This document shows, piece after piece, positions 26,540 to 36,239 of a DNA stretch of 64,000 nt. The notes below the pieces were generated by a model. It was not told the DNA's origin. It saw only the letters and a list, made by a program, of their open reading frames with translations, and did no database searches. How positions within the stretch are numbered: position 1 is the first letter of the stretch; each line of letters begins with the position of its first letter. Origin of the DNA: a beta proteobacterium AAP99. GTDB lineage: Bacteria > Pseudomonadota > Gammaproteobacteria > Burkholderiales > Burkholderiaceae_C. Made by a program: the position numbers and the translations under genes. The DNA is taken from contig LJIA01000021.1 in the NCBI GenBank assembly GCA_001295775.1, positions 1-64,000 of the forward strand, given 5' to 3'.

Positions 26540-28399
26540 ATGGCTTTTTCCGACGGTGCACGTCTGCTGGCCGACATTGGCAGCACCTTCGCCCGATTTG
26601 CCGTGGAGCGCGAGCGCGGACGCTTCGAGCGGCTTGAGACCCTGCGCTGCGCCGACTACCCGGACTTCGGCAGTGCGCTGAAGGCCTACCTTGCCATGGT
26701 CGAGGACATGGACGTGCGTCACGGCGCAGTGGCCATCTCCAACCCGGTCGAGGGTGACCTCGTCCGCATGACCAACTATCACTGGCAGTTCTCGATCGAG
26801 CAGACCCGGCTGGACTGTGGTCTGGACACGCTGCTGGTGGTGAACGACTTCACCGCATTGGCCGTGGGCGTGCCACACCTGCGCGAGGACCAGCGCCGCC
26901 AGATCGGCGGCGGGCAGGCGCGGGCGCGCAGCGTGATCGGCCTGCTCGGTGCAGGCACCGGCCTGGGTGTATCGGGCCTGATTCCGGCCGACGACGGCTG
27001 GATCTCGCTGGGCTCCGAAGGTGGCCATGTCAGCTTCTCGCCGACCGACGAGCGCGAAGCCGCGATCCTTGAGTTCGCCTGGACGCAGTACTCGCACGTG
27101 TCGGCCGAGCGTCTGCTCTCCGGCAGCGGTCTGGAGCTGATCTACAAGGCCCTGTGCCATCTCGCCGGCAAGCCTGCCGAGGTGCTGAGTGCGCTGGACA
27201 TCACCAGCCGCGGGCTCTCCAAGCAGTGCGCTCTGTGCGAGCAAACGCTCGAGGTGTTCTGCGGCATGCTCGGCGCGGTGGCAGCCAACCTCGCCGTGAC
27301 GCTGGGTGCCTTTGGTGGCATCTACATTGGCGGCGCGATTGTTCCGCGCTTGGGCGAGTACTTCGATCAGTCGGCCTTCCGCCGCCGCTTCGAAAGCAAG
27401 GGCCGCTTCTCCGGGTTCGTGGCCAGCATCCCGACCTACGTGATCACCGCCGATCAGGCCACTTTCATTGGCGTGGCCGCGATTCTGGATGCACAGCTGC
27501 GCAAGCGCAGCGGCGGCGCCTCCATTCTGGATCGGATTCGTCAGCTGCACCGCGAGCTCTCGCCGGCAGAGCGCCGCGTGGCCGATGTGGTGCTTTCGCG
27601 CCCGCGCTCGATCCTCAATGATCCGATCATGGAAATTGCGCGCGCGGCCGATGTGAGTCAGCCGACCGTGATCCGCTTCTGCCGCACGCTCGGTTGCGAA
27701 GGCCTGTCGGACTTCAAGCTGCGTCTGGCTTCCAGCCTCACGGGCACGATCCCGGTCACGCACACGCAGGTGACTGTGGAAGACACCGCGCTGGAGCTCG
27801 GTGCCAAGGTGCTGGGCAACACGGCCAGCGCCATCCTGCAGATCCGCGATCAGCTCAATCGCAAGGCGATCGATCAGGCGATCGAACTGCTGCTCAAGGC
27901 CAAGCGCATCGATTTCTACGCGGTCGGCAACTACGGCATCGTGGCCGAGGATGCGCAGTACAAGTTCCTGCGCTTCGGTCTGCCAACGGCTGCACACACC
28001 GAACCCCGCCTGCAGCTGATGGCTGCCAATGTGCTTACGCCTGACGATGTGCTGGTCGTGATCTCCAGCACGGGCCGCATCCCCGAGCTGAACGCCGCGG
28101 TGGATGCAGCGCTGGAGCGAGGTGCCCAGGTCGTGGCCATCACAGCGAATCAATCGCCCCTCTCCAAGAAAGCGACCATCACGATCGCGCTGGATCACTC
28201 TGAAGACGTGGCCACCCAGGTGCCGATGATCAGCCGTGTGCTCTATCTGCTGGTGATCGACATCCTCGCGGTCGGCGTGGCCATGCGCGCCGGCTTGACC
28301 GATGAGCTCGGAACCAGCGAACTCGCCGAGGCGATGGACCCCAGCGAGGCCGGCTCGGAACACCGGCTCGCGCGCATGGTGTCGCACAGCCAGCGCTGA
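26540..28399 (+). CDS. hexR: Glucokinase-HexR fusion regulator
   Basis: A 619-residue two-part protein. Residues ~1-330 are a glucokinase/ROK-like domain (VVNDFTALAVG, LGAGTGLGVSGLI, GSEGGHVSFSP). Residues ~335-600 are an RpiR-family regulator: a helix-turn-helix near 360-395 (MEIARAADVSQPTVIRFCR) and a SIS sugar-phosphate domain from ~450 (RIDFYAVGNYGIVAEDA). Bifunctional Glk-HexR proteins are known in Burkholderia; HexR responds to KDPG. Oddly the phosphate loop reads ADIGSTFARF instead of ADIGGTNARF (Ser15, Phe17), so kinase activity may be reduced. AAAGGA precedes the ATG. eda and pgi follow on the same strand. Confidence 0.92.
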   Translation: MAFSDGARLLADIGSTFARFAVERERGRFERLETLRCADYPDFGSALKAYLAMVEDMDVRHGAVAISNPVEGDLVRMTNYHWQFSIEQTRLDCGLDTLLVVNDFTALAVGVPHLREDQRRQIGGGQARARSVIGLLGAGTGLGVSGLIPADDGWISLGSEGGHVSFSPTDEREAAILEFAWTQYSHVSAERLLSGSGLELIYKALCHLAGKPAEVLSALDITSRGLSKQCALCEQTLEVFCGMLGAVAANLAVTLGAFGGIYIGGAIVPRLGEYFDQSAFRRRFESKGRFSGFVASIPTYVITADQATFIGVAAILDAQLRKRSGGASILDRIRQLHRELSPAERRVADVVLSRPRSILNDPIMEIARAADVSQPTVIRFCRTLGCEGLSDFKLRLASSLTGTIPVTHTQVTVEDTALELGAKVLGNTASAILQIRDQLNRKAIDQAIELLLKAKRIDFYAVGNYGIVAEDAQYKFLRFGLPTAAHTEPRLQLMAANVLTPDDVLVVISSTGRIPELNAAVDAALERGAQVVAITANQSPLSKKATITIALDHSEDVATQVPMISRVLYLLVIDILAVGVAMRAGLTDELGTSELAEAMDPSEAGSEHRLARMVSHSQR

Positions 28400-28470
28400 A
28401 CCTCATTCAATCGACCGTCGGGATCCGGGGGAGGGACCCGGTCTGGCGCGTTCAAGAAAGCAGAACAGAG

Positions 28471-29106
28471 ATGCAGATCGATATTGACGCACTGATGGGC
28501 GACGGGCCGGTGATTCCGGTCATCGTCATTGACGATGTGGCGCAAGCCAAGCCGCTGGCGCAGACCTTGGTGGATGCTGGCGTACGCGTACTGGAAGTCA
28601 CGCTGCGCACGCCCGCTGCGCTGGCTGCGATCGAGGCGATGCGCAGCGTCGCCGGGGCCATCGTCGGCGCCGGGACGGTGACCACGCCGGAGGCGATGCG
28701 TCAGGCCGTGGACGCAGGCTCGCAGTTCATGGTGTCTCCGGGGCTGACCCCCAATCTTGCGGCCGCGGCGCGCGATGTTGCGGTGCCCTTGCTGCCCGGA
28801 GTGGTCACGCCCTCCGAGGTCATGCAGGCGCTCGATGCGGGCTTCACCCGCCTGAAGTTCTTTCCGGCGGAACCTATGGGCGGCGTTCCGGTGCTCAAGG
28901 CCTACGCGAGCGTGTTCCGGGACGTGCGATTCTGTCCGACAGGAGGCATCACACTGCAGTCGGCGCCGAGTTTCCTGAGCCTGCCCAACGTCGTCTGCAT
29001 CGGCGGTTCCTGGTTCGTGGCGCCGGCTGACGTGGCCGCAGGCCGCTGGGCGCAGATCGGAGCGCAGGCCCGCGAGGCCGCGTCTCTGGCGCGTCCAAAG
29101 CATTGA
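28471..29106 (+). CDS. eda: KDPG/KHG aldolase
   Basis: Splits KDPG to pyruvate and glyceraldehyde-3-phosphate, completing the Entner-Doudoroff pathway. At 211 residues it has normal length and shows PVIVIDDVAQAKPLAQTL, the catalytic glutamate in VLEVTLRTPAAL, MVSPGLTPNL, the Schiff-base lysine in LKFFPAEPMGG and FCPTGGIT. It lies 71 bp after the hexR fusion and 19 bp before pgi, probably in one transcript with both. Its substrate is the likely HexR effector, giving direct feedback. Confidence 0.96.
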   Translation: MQIDIDALMGDGPVIPVIVIDDVAQAKPLAQTLVDAGVRVLEVTLRTPAALAAIEAMRSVAGAIVGAGTVTTPEAMRQAVDAGSQFMVSPGLTPNLAAAARDVAVPLLPGVVTPSEVMQALDAGFTRLKFFPAEPMGGVPVLKAYASVFRDVRFCPTGGITLQSAPSFLSLPNVVCIGGSWFVAPADVAAGRWAQIGAQAREAASLARPKH

Positions 29107-29125
29107 GTGCAGCACCGGAGCACCC

Positions 29126-30778
29126 ATGACCCCGCTCGCTCAGATTCCCGCATGGCAGGCACTGCAGGCTCAATGCGAATCGCTTGGCGCCAGCAGCCTG
29201 CGCGAACTCATGCGCGCGGATCCAATGCGCTTCGACCACCTCAGCGCACAGTTCGACGGCGCCGGAGCCCACATCCTGCTGGACTACAGCAAGCAGCGCG
29301 TGGACGGCCGCACCATGACGCTTCTGGACGAATTGATGCAGGCGCGCGCATTACGGCCCGCGGTGAGCAGCCTGTTCGGCGGAGCGCCGCTCAACACCAC
29401 CGAAGGGCGCGCCGTCATGCACATGGCCCTGCGCGGCGAGGCGGAGGATCTTTACCAGGCCGACGGCACGCCGGTCATGCCCGACGTCCTGCAGGTTCGC
29501 GAGCGGATGCTGGCGTTTGTCGACAGGGTTCGCGCAGGGCAGTGGGTGGGCGCCACTGGCGCGGCCATCAGCGATGTGGTGAACATTGGCATCGGCGGCA
29601 GCGACCTCGGACCGCAGATGATGGTGCAGGCGCTGGAACCCTATTGCAGCGGCCCGCGCACGCACTTCGTCTCCAACGTCGATGGTGCGCATCTCAAGGG
29701 TGTGCTCAAGCAGCTCGATCCGGCACGGACCCTGTTCGTGATCGCGAGCAAGACCTTCACCACGCAGGAGACGATGGCCAATGCGCGCAGCGCGAGGCAG
29801 TGGCTCGTAGGGCATCTGGGCGAAGCGGCCACCCGCCAGCACTTCGTCGCCGTCTCCACGAACGGGCGCGAAGTGGCGTCCTTCGGCATCGACCCGGCCA
29901 ACATGTTCGGCTTCTGGGACTGGGTGGGTGGCCGCTATTCGGTCTGGTCCTCGATCGGTCTGCCGGTAGCGCTTGCCTTGGGGAGCGCGCACTTCCGTGC
30001 CATCCTGGCGGGTGCCCGGGCGATGGATCTGCATTTCCGCGACGCGCCTTTCGAACACAACCTGCCGGTCGTGATGGCGGCCATCGGTCTGTGGAACATC
30101 AACTTCCTCGGTCTGGATGCGCTGGCGATTGCACCCTACGCACAGAATCTCTCCCGCTTCGCCGCGCACCTGCAGCAGCTGGACATGGAGAGCAACGGCA
30201 AGCGCGTTCAGATCGACGGTCAGGCGGTCAGTTATGCCACTGGGCCATTGGTCTTCGGCGAACCCGGAACCAATGCGCAGCACGCCTACTTTCAGTGGCT
30301 GCACCAGGGTCCGAAGGTGGTCCCGGTGGACTTCATCCTTGCGGCGCAAACCGAGAGCGGTCTCGAGGACCAGCACCGCCTGCTCGCGGCCAACTGTTTT
30401 GCGCAATCCGAAGCCCTGCTGCGTGGCAAGACCGCTGAGGAGGTCCGGGCGGATCTGATTGCAGGTGGCATGGCACCCGCGGAGGCGGAGCGGCTGACGC
30501 CGCACCGCAGCTTCCCGGGCAACCGACCCAGCTCGACCCTGCTGGTTCGTCGGCTCGACCCGGCCACCCTCGGTGCGCTGCTCGCCCTGTATGAACACAA
30601 GGTCTTCGTTCAGGGGCTGGTCTGGGGCATCAACTCCTTTGACCAGTGGGGCGTGGAGTTGGGCAAGCAGCTGGCCACACCGATCGCGGCCGGCTTGCAA
30701 CCCGGCGCTGCGCTCGGTCTGCATGACTCGTCCACACTGGGCCTGATGCAGCACTGGCAGCGACTGCGAGGGCAGTGA
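29126..30778 (+). CDS. pgi: Glucose-6-phosphate isomerase
   Basis: Interconverts glucose-6-phosphate and fructose-6-phosphate, 550 residues. Seen are NIGIGGSDLGPQM, ASKTFTTQETMANA, FGFWDWVGGRYSVWSSIGLP, FEHNLPVVMAA, the signature GEPGTNAQHAYFQWLHQG and the C-terminal FVQGLVWGINSFDQWGVELGK. In organisms relying on the Entner-Doudoroff pathway, Pgi mainly recycles fructose-6-phosphate back toward Zwf. Last gene of the hexR-eda-pgi group. Confidence 0.97.
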   Translation: MTPLAQIPAWQALQAQCESLGASSLRELMRADPMRFDHLSAQFDGAGAHILLDYSKQRVDGRTMTLLDELMQARALRPAVSSLFGGAPLNTTEGRAVMHMALRGEAEDLYQADGTPVMPDVLQVRERMLAFVDRVRAGQWVGATGAAISDVVNIGIGGSDLGPQMMVQALEPYCSGPRTHFVSNVDGAHLKGVLKQLDPARTLFVIASKTFTTQETMANARSARQWLVGHLGEAATRQHFVAVSTNGREVASFGIDPANMFGFWDWVGGRYSVWSSIGLPVALALGSAHFRAILAGARAMDLHFRDAPFEHNLPVVMAAIGLWNINFLGLDALAIAPYAQNLSRFAAHLQQLDMESNGKRVQIDGQAVSYATGPLVFGEPGTNAQHAYFQWLHQGPKVVPVDFILAAQTESGLEDQHRLLAANCFAQSEALLRGKTAEEVRADLIAGGMAPAEAERLTPHRSFPGNRPSSTLLVRRLDPATLGALLALYEHKVFVQGLVWGINSFDQWGVELGKQLATPIAAGLQPGAALGLHDSSTLGLMQHWQRLRGQ

Positions 30779-30866
30779 CTTCGGCCTGCGACGATCAATC
30801 TCAGGGCAGACCCTGAGCAGGTGCGGCGCCCGATGCAGTCGATGCATCGGAACTCTTGGCATGCGC

Positions 30867-30895
30867 AAGGGTTCTTCAGCGCTGAGCCCTTTGTT
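30867..30895 (+). terminator. Terminator-like hairpin after pgi
   Basis: AAGGGTTC (30867-30874) and GAGCCCTT (30884-30891) form an eight-pair stem with one G-U pair and a nine-base loop, followed by a short T-rich stretch. Confidence 0.5.
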
Positions 30896-30930
30896 AACCT
30901 GATCGGCTTCGCTCGAACCGACTCCTCCCG

Positions 30931-32118
30931 ATGAAAAACAAGTTTGCCGCCCTGAGCGCCGCAGCCGGTGCTGCAGGGGCGCTCGCATTGATCTTTTCCG
31001 TGGTGCACGCGCAGGCGCCTGCCGGCCAACCGGCGCGCCCAGCCGGCGGCCCGCCAGGCGCCGCCGGTGGACCTCCGGCCGGAGGCCCGCCTGTGACGGT
31101 GGAGGTCACGCGGATCGCCACAGCCAATCTGGTGGATGACGTGGCCGCAGTCGGTTCCATCCGGGCCAATGAGTCCGTGATGCTGCGCCCGGAGATCAGT
31201 GGCCGGATCGTGCGCATCAATTTCCGCGAGGGCCAGACCGTGCGTCGTGGCACCTCGCTCATCGAACTGGACGCCAGCGTGCTGGATGCCGAGATCGCCC
31301 AGACCCGGGCTGAACTCGCACTGGCTCGCAGCAACTCCCAGCGCACCGACGATCTCCATGCCAAGAACTTTGTCAGCGAGCGGGCGCGTGATGAAGCCCG
31401 TTCCAACCTGCAGGTCATTGAGGCGCGCCTGGCGCTGGCGCAGGCGCGGCGGGATCGCTCCGTCATCCGCGCACCCTTCGACGGCGTGGTCGGCATCCGT
31501 CAGGTCGCCGTGGGCGACTATGTGCGGGAAGGCGCAGATCTGGTCAGCATCGAGGATTCGCGCAGCGTGAAGATCGACTTCCGCCTGCCCGAGCGCTATC
31601 TGCCGCAGGTTCGCAGTGGCCAGAAGCTGGCGGTGACGCTTGATGCACTGCCCGGCAAGTCGATCGATGCCACCGTGGATGTGATCGACCCGCAGGTGGA
31701 TGCCAATGGCCGCAGCTTCCTGGTACGCGCCCGCGCCGGCAACGCCGAAGGCTTGCTGCGAAACGGCATGTTTGCGCGCGTGCGTCTGGTGCTCGATACG
31801 CGCAACAACGCGATCCTGGTGCCGGAGGAGGCCATCGTGTCTGCAGTGACACCGCGCGGCAACGCCAACTTTGTCTACAAGGTGGCAGGCGACAAGGCCA
31901 CGCGCGTGCCGGTCCAGCTCGGTCTGCGGCGCGACGCCAAGGTGGAAGTGCGCGGCGCATTGGCTTCCGGCGATGCGGTCGTGATTGCCGGCCAGCAGAA
32001 GCTGCGTGGCGAGAGCGCTACCGTGCGCGTGCTCACGGCCGAGGGCAAGCCCGCAGCGCCTGCTGCAGGTGCTGCACCCGCTGGCGCGCCCGCTGCGTCG
32101 GCGCCGGCCAAGAGCTGA
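30931..32118 (+). CDS. RND efflux periplasmic adaptor (membrane fusion protein)
   Basis: 395-residue adaptor linking the inner-membrane RND pump to an outer-membrane channel. It has a signal segment (cleavage near VVHAQ) and a Pro/Gly-rich linker. The lipoyl half-motifs are GSIRANESVMLRPEISGRI and RSVIRAPFDGVVGIRQVAVG, flanking a helical hairpin (LDAEIAQTRAELALARSNSQ). A low-complexity Ala/Pro tail ends the protein. It is followed by the pump gene after 13 bp. No outer-membrane factor gene is adjacent. Confidence 0.92.
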   Translation: MKNKFAALSAAAGAAGALALIFSVVHAQAPAGQPARPAGGPPGAAGGPPAGGPPVTVEVTRIATANLVDDVAAVGSIRANESVMLRPEISGRIVRINFREGQTVRRGTSLIELDASVLDAEIAQTRAELALARSNSQRTDDLHAKNFVSERARDEARSNLQVIEARLALAQARRDRSVIRAPFDGVVGIRQVAVGDYVREGADLVSIEDSRSVKIDFRLPERYLPQVRSGQKLAVTLDALPGKSIDATVDVIDPQVDANGRSFLVRARAGNAEGLLRNGMFARVRLVLDTRNNAILVPEEAIVSAVTPRGNANFVYKVAGDKATRVPVQLGLRRDAKVEVRGALASGDAVVIAGQQKLRGESATVRVLTAEGKPAAPAAGAAPAGAPAASAPAKS

Positions 32119-32131
32119 GAGGCTGCCTCCC

Positions 32132-35100
32132 ATGCGTCTGTCAGAAATCTGCATCCGGCGGCCGGTCTTTGCGACCGTGCTGTCGCTCTTGATCGTGCTG
32201 ATTGGCGCGGTCTCGTACCAGCGCCTTGCGGTGCGCGAGTATCCGAAGATCGACGAGCCGGTGGTCACCGTGGAAACACGCTACCGCGGCGCCAGTGCCG
32301 AGATCATTGAAAGCCAGGTCACCAAGCCGCTGGAAGACTCGATTGCCGGCATCGAAGGTGTGGATGTGCTCACGTCGATCTCGCGCAGCGAGCAAAGCCA
32401 GATCACGGTGCGCTTCAAGCTCAGCCGCGAAGCGGATGGCGCCGCTGCCGATGTGCGAGACCGCGTGGCGCGCGTCCGCCAGCGCCTGCCGGCCGACGTG
32501 GACGAACCGGTGATCGCCAAGGTCGAGGCCGATGCCAACCCGATCATCTGGCTGGCCTTCACCAGCGACCGGCACTCCATGCTGGAGATCAGCGACTACG
32601 CCAACCGGATCGTCAAGCCGCGCTTGCAGACGCTGACGGGCGTGGCCAACGTGTTCATTCCCGGCGAGCGCCGCTACGCGATGCGCATCGATCTGGACCG
32701 CGACAAGCTCGCGGCCCAGGGGCTGACGCCGCAGGACGTGGAAGACGCGCTGCGCCGCCAGAACGTTGAGATTCCTGCGGGGCGCATCGAGTCCAGCCAG
32801 CGCGAGTTCAACGTGGTGTCGCAGACTGATCTGAGCACCGCCGCGGAGTTCCGCGAGGTCGTGATCCGCAGCGTGAACGGCATCAACATCCGTATCGGCG
32901 ACGTGGCCGATGTCCGGCTCGGCCCTGCGTCAGAGCGCAACGTGGTGCGATTCAACCGCGAGACGGCGCTGGGCATGGGTTTGATCCGACAAGCCACGGC
33001 CAACCCGATCGACATTGCCAAGGCCCTGCGCGCCGAGCTGCCCAATATCGAGGCCGGCCTGCCTTCGGGCATGCGCGTGAACGTGGCCAACGATCAGACG
33101 GTGTTCATCAGCGCGGCCATCCAGAACGTCTACAAGACCATCATCGAGGCCGTGCTGCTGGTGGCCGCGGTGATCTTCTTCTTCCTGCGCAGCTGGCGCG
33201 CCGCGCTGATCCCGATCGTGACCATCCCGGTGTCGCTGATCGGTGCCTGCGCACTGATGCTCGCCCTGGGATTCTCGATCAACGTGCTCACCTTGCTGGC
33301 CCTGGTACTGGCCATTGGCCTGGTGGTGGACGACGCCATCGTGGTGCTGGAGAACATCTACCGTCACATCGAAGACGGTATGGAACCGGTGGCCGCGGCG
33401 ATCAAGGGCATGAAGGAAATCAGCTTTGCCGTGGTGGCCATGACACTCACGCTGGCGGCCGTGTTTGTGCCCCTGGTGTTTGCGCCAGGTCGGACCGGCC
33501 GGCTGTTCGTCGAGTTTGCGCTGGCCATGGCTGGTGCGGTGATCGTCTCGGGCTTTGTGGCGCTCACGCTGTCGCCGATGATGAGCTCGCGCCTCCTGCG
33601 CAAGGACGTCAAGCACGGCGCGATCTATAACGGCATCGAGCGCCTGCTCAATGCTGTGAGTTCCGGCTACGCCCGCTCGCTGCGCTGGACCCTGGCGCAC
33701 CGCTGGGTGGTACTGGCGGTGATGGTCGCCGTGGCCGCGGGCTGCGTGTGGTCCTTCATGTCGCTCAAGCGGGAGCTGTCGCCGACGGAAGACCGCGGCA
33801 CGGTGGTCAGCATCTTCTCGGCCCCGGAGGGTGCGTCGATCGACTACACCGCGCGCTATGCGCAGCGTATCGAGGACATCGCTGCCCGATATCCTGAGGT
33901 CGATCGCCTGTTCGTGATCGCCGGCAACCCCACGGTAACGCAGGGCATCGGCTTTCTGCGCATGAAGGACTGGGACGAGCGGCAGCGCAGCGCCATGGAC
34001 CTTCAACGCGAGCTCTTCCCGCAGCTGGCGCAGATTCCAGGCGTGACTGCCTTCGCCAGCGTACCGGCGTCATTGGGCGCGAACCTGCGCGACCGCCCGG
34101 TCAATGTGGTCATCACCTCGGGCGACAGCTACGAGGACATGAACCGTGTGGTTCAGGGTCTGATCCAGGAGCTGCAGAAAAATCCGCGTCTGCAGCAGAT
34201 CGATACCGACCTACGCCTGAACCGCCCCGAACTGCGCGTGGCGATCGACCGTGACCGTGCAGCGGATGCCGGCGTGCAGATCGATACGGTGGGCCGGACG
34301 ATGGAAACCATGCTCGGCGGCCGGCCGGTCACGCGCTTCAAGATGAATGGCGAGCAGTACGACGTGATCGTTCAGGTCAAGCAGGACCTGCGCAACACAG
34401 CCGACGACATCAACAACATCTTCGTGCGCGCACGCGACGGGCGCATGCTGCCGCTGTCATCGCTCGTGAATGTGAACGATGCGCTGGCTCCGCGCGATCT
34501 GAACCACTTCGGCCAGCGGCGCTCGATTTCGATCACCGCGAGCCTGGCGCCCGGCTACTCCCAGGGCGAAGCCATCCAGTACATGCTCGACGTGGCTGCC
34601 AAGCAGCTGGCCAACAAGCCGGGCTACGGTACCGACTTGAATGGCTCTGCGCGCGAGTTCCGCGAGAGCGGCCAGGCGCTGCTGCTGGTGTTCGTGCTGG
34701 CGCTGCTGTTCATCTATCTGGTGCTGGCCGCGCAGTTCGAGAGCTTCCGTGACCCCTTCATCATCATGCTCACCGTGCCCATGGGCACGCTGGGCGCGCT
34801 GGTGGCCCTGCTGCTGACCAACGGGTCTCTGAATGTGTACTCACAGATCGGTCTGGTGGCGCTGATCGGCCTGATCACCAAGAACGGCATCCTGCTGGTG
34901 GAGTTTGCCAACCAGTTGCAGGAACAGGGCAGGGCGCTGCGCGATGCCGTGCTGGAAAGCGCCGAGCTGCGTCTGCGCCCGATTCTGATGACCTCGCTGG
35001 CCACCGTGTTCGGAGCGATTCCGCTGGCGATTGGTACCGGCGCCGGTGCGGAGAGTCGGCAGCAGATCGGCTGGGTGATCGTCGGCGGCATGAGCCTGGG

Positions 35101-35266
35101 CACACTGCTCACCCTGTATGTGATTCCTGTGATCTACAGCGCGCTGGCCACCAAGGTGAAGCCGGGCGAGCATCAGCTTGATCGCGACAGCGCTGATCAG
35201 GAAGGCGATGCCGACGGGCCGGATGCATCGGCGCCGGCAGCAAGCTCGAATCAGGCCGCAGAGTGA
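32132..35266 (+). CDS. RND efflux pump, inner-membrane permease
   Basis: Predicted proton-driven HAE1-type exporter of 1044 residues. The N-terminus MRLSEICIRRPVFATVLSLL and the substrate-path segment EYPKIDEPVVTV are typical. The proton-relay aspartates lie in AIGLVVDDAIVVLENIYRHI, and the second half has NGILLVEFANQLQEQG. ATG at 32132 is chosen; longer frames run into the adaptor gene. The acidic tail (DRDSADQEGDADG) is long. Its stop overlaps a GTG that could start dnaQ. Substrates cannot be read from the sequence. Confidence 0.94.
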   Translation: MRLSEICIRRPVFATVLSLLIVLIGAVSYQRLAVREYPKIDEPVVTVETRYRGASAEIIESQVTKPLEDSIAGIEGVDVLTSISRSEQSQITVRFKLSREADGAAADVRDRVARVRQRLPADVDEPVIAKVEADANPIIWLAFTSDRHSMLEISDYANRIVKPRLQTLTGVANVFIPGERRYAMRIDLDRDKLAAQGLTPQDVEDALRRQNVEIPAGRIESSQREFNVVSQTDLSTAAEFREVVIRSVNGINIRIGDVADVRLGPASERNVVRFNRETALGMGLIRQATANPIDIAKALRAELPNIEAGLPSGMRVNVANDQTVFISAAIQNVYKTIIEAVLLVAAVIFFFLRSWRAALIPIVTIPVSLIGACALMLALGFSINVLTLLALVLAIGLVVDDAIVVLENIYRHIEDGMEPVAAAIKGMKEISFAVVAMTLTLAAVFVPLVFAPGRTGRLFVEFALAMAGAVIVSGFVALTLSPMMSSRLLRKDVKHGAIYNGIERLLNAVSSGYARSLRWTLAHRWVVLAVMVAVAAGCVWSFMSLKRELSPTEDRGTVVSIFSAPEGASIDYTARYAQRIEDIAARYPEVDRLFVIAGNPTVTQGIGFLRMKDWDERQRSAMDLQRELFPQLAQIPGVTAFASVPASLGANLRDRPVNVVITSGDSYEDMNRVVQGLIQELQKNPRLQQIDTDLRLNRPELRVAIDRDRAADAGVQIDTVGRTMETMLGGRPVTRFKMNGEQYDVIVQVKQDLRNTADDINNIFVRARDGRMLPLSSLVNVNDALAPRDLNHFGQRRSISITASLAPGYSQGEAIQYMLDVAAKQLANKPGYGTDLNGSAREFRESGQALLLVFVLALLFIYLVLAAQFESFRDPFIIMLTVPMGTLGALVALLLTNGSLNVYSQIGLVALIGLITKNGILLVEFANQLQEQGRALRDAVLESAELRLRPILMTSLATVFGAIPLAIGTGAGAESRQQIGWVIVGGMSLGTLLTLYVIPVIYSALATKVKPGEHQLDRDSADQEGDADGPDASAPAASSNQAAE

Positions 35267-35271
35267 GTCGC

Positions 35272-35991
35272 ATGCAAGATCGACAAGTCATCCTCGACAC
35301 CGAAACCACCGGCCTGAACGCCGGCAGTGGCGACCGCATCATCGAAATCGGCTGCGTGGAACTGGTGAACCGCCGCGTGACGGGGCGGACGTATCACACC
35401 TACCTCAACCCGGAGCGTGAGATCCATCCGGACGCCACGGCAGTGCACGGCTTCACGCTCGAGGACCTGCTGGACAAACCCAGGTTCGCGCAGGTGGTCG
35501 AGGAGTTTCATGCCTTTGTGGCGGGGGCCGAGCTGGTCATTCACAACGCGGCCTTCGATATCGGCTTTCTTGAGGCGGAATACAAGCTGCTCGGCAAGCC
35601 GGGTTTCATGAGCGAGGCCGGCTGCACGCGGCTGGACACCCTCATGCTCGCCAAGGAGCTGCATCCGGGCAAGCGCAACAACCTGGACACGCTCTGCGAG
35701 CGTTACGGCATTCCCAATACCCACCGCACCCTGCACGGCGCCCTGCTGGATGCGCGACTGCTGGCGGATGTCTACTTGGCCATGACGCGCGGGCAGGATG
35801 CGCTGGAGATCGGTGTGGAGACGTCCTGTGCCGCGGGTGGTCAGGCGGTGGATCTGCGCGGCCTCGCGCTGGCCGCGTGGAAGCCGCCCGCGGACGACCT
35901 GGCTGCTCACGAGCGCTATCTGGATGGGCTCGACAAGGAAGTGAAGGGCGCCTGCGTCTGGCGCGCCGAGCCTGCCGCACCGGCAGCCTGA
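35272..35991 (+). CDS. dnaQ: DNA polymerase III epsilon subunit
   Basis: 3'-5' proofreading exonuclease of the replicative polymerase, 239 residues. All exonuclease motifs are present: ILDTETTG (Exo I), VIHNAAFDIGFL (Exo II) and HGALLDARLLADVY (Exo III, with the DEDDh histidine). The C-terminal ~60 residues form the tail used for polymerase contact. The ATG at 35272 is chosen; a GTG at 35263 overlapping the RND stop is possible. The gene usually neighbours rnhA in this class, but here it follows an RND pump. Confidence 0.93.
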   Translation: MQDRQVILDTETTGLNAGSGDRIIEIGCVELVNRRVTGRTYHTYLNPEREIHPDATAVHGFTLEDLLDKPRFAQVVEEFHAFVAGAELVIHNAAFDIGFLEAEYKLLGKPGFMSEAGCTRLDTLMLAKELHPGKRNNLDTLCERYGIPNTHRTLHGALLDARLLADVYLAMTRGQDALEIGVETSCAAGGQAVDLRGLALAAWKPPADDLAAHERYLDGLDKEVKGACVWRAEPAAPAA

Positions 35992-36239
35992 GACGCAGCG
36001 GGTCTGCGGCTGCGGTCGGCGTAACGGGCACAAGCGCGATCACCACGTTCTCGGCGCATCGGCAGCGTGAGATGCATGCCCTGTTTCAGGCCCGAAAAAC
36101 ACCCCGAAATCCGCTTGCTGCATGCGGAACCCGGCTACAACAGATATGCAATCATTGTTTGATAATCGAGGTCAAAAGGTCTGTCTTATCAAAAAATGAT
36201 TGAAATTCGTTGTGCGGCCGCGATGGGCGCATCGGCGCA
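35992..36239. other. Convergent gap dnaQ/tamB
   Basis: A 248-bp AT-richer gap with a doubtful, diverged repeat copy (GCGGAACCCGGCT at 36124-36136) and an AT-rich tail ending in AAAAAATGATTGAAATTCG. No gene was found. Confidence 0.4.
36124..36136 (+). repeat. Doubtful repeat copy 6
   Basis: GCGGAACCCGGCT preceded by a CAT, in the dnaQ/tamB gap. Only the first half of the core is kept. Confidence 0.25.

Noticed and set aside
36060-36239. A small RNA in the dnaQ/tamB gap
   Set aside because: The stretch is AT-rich, but no promoter-terminator pair or stable hairpin with a T-tract was found.
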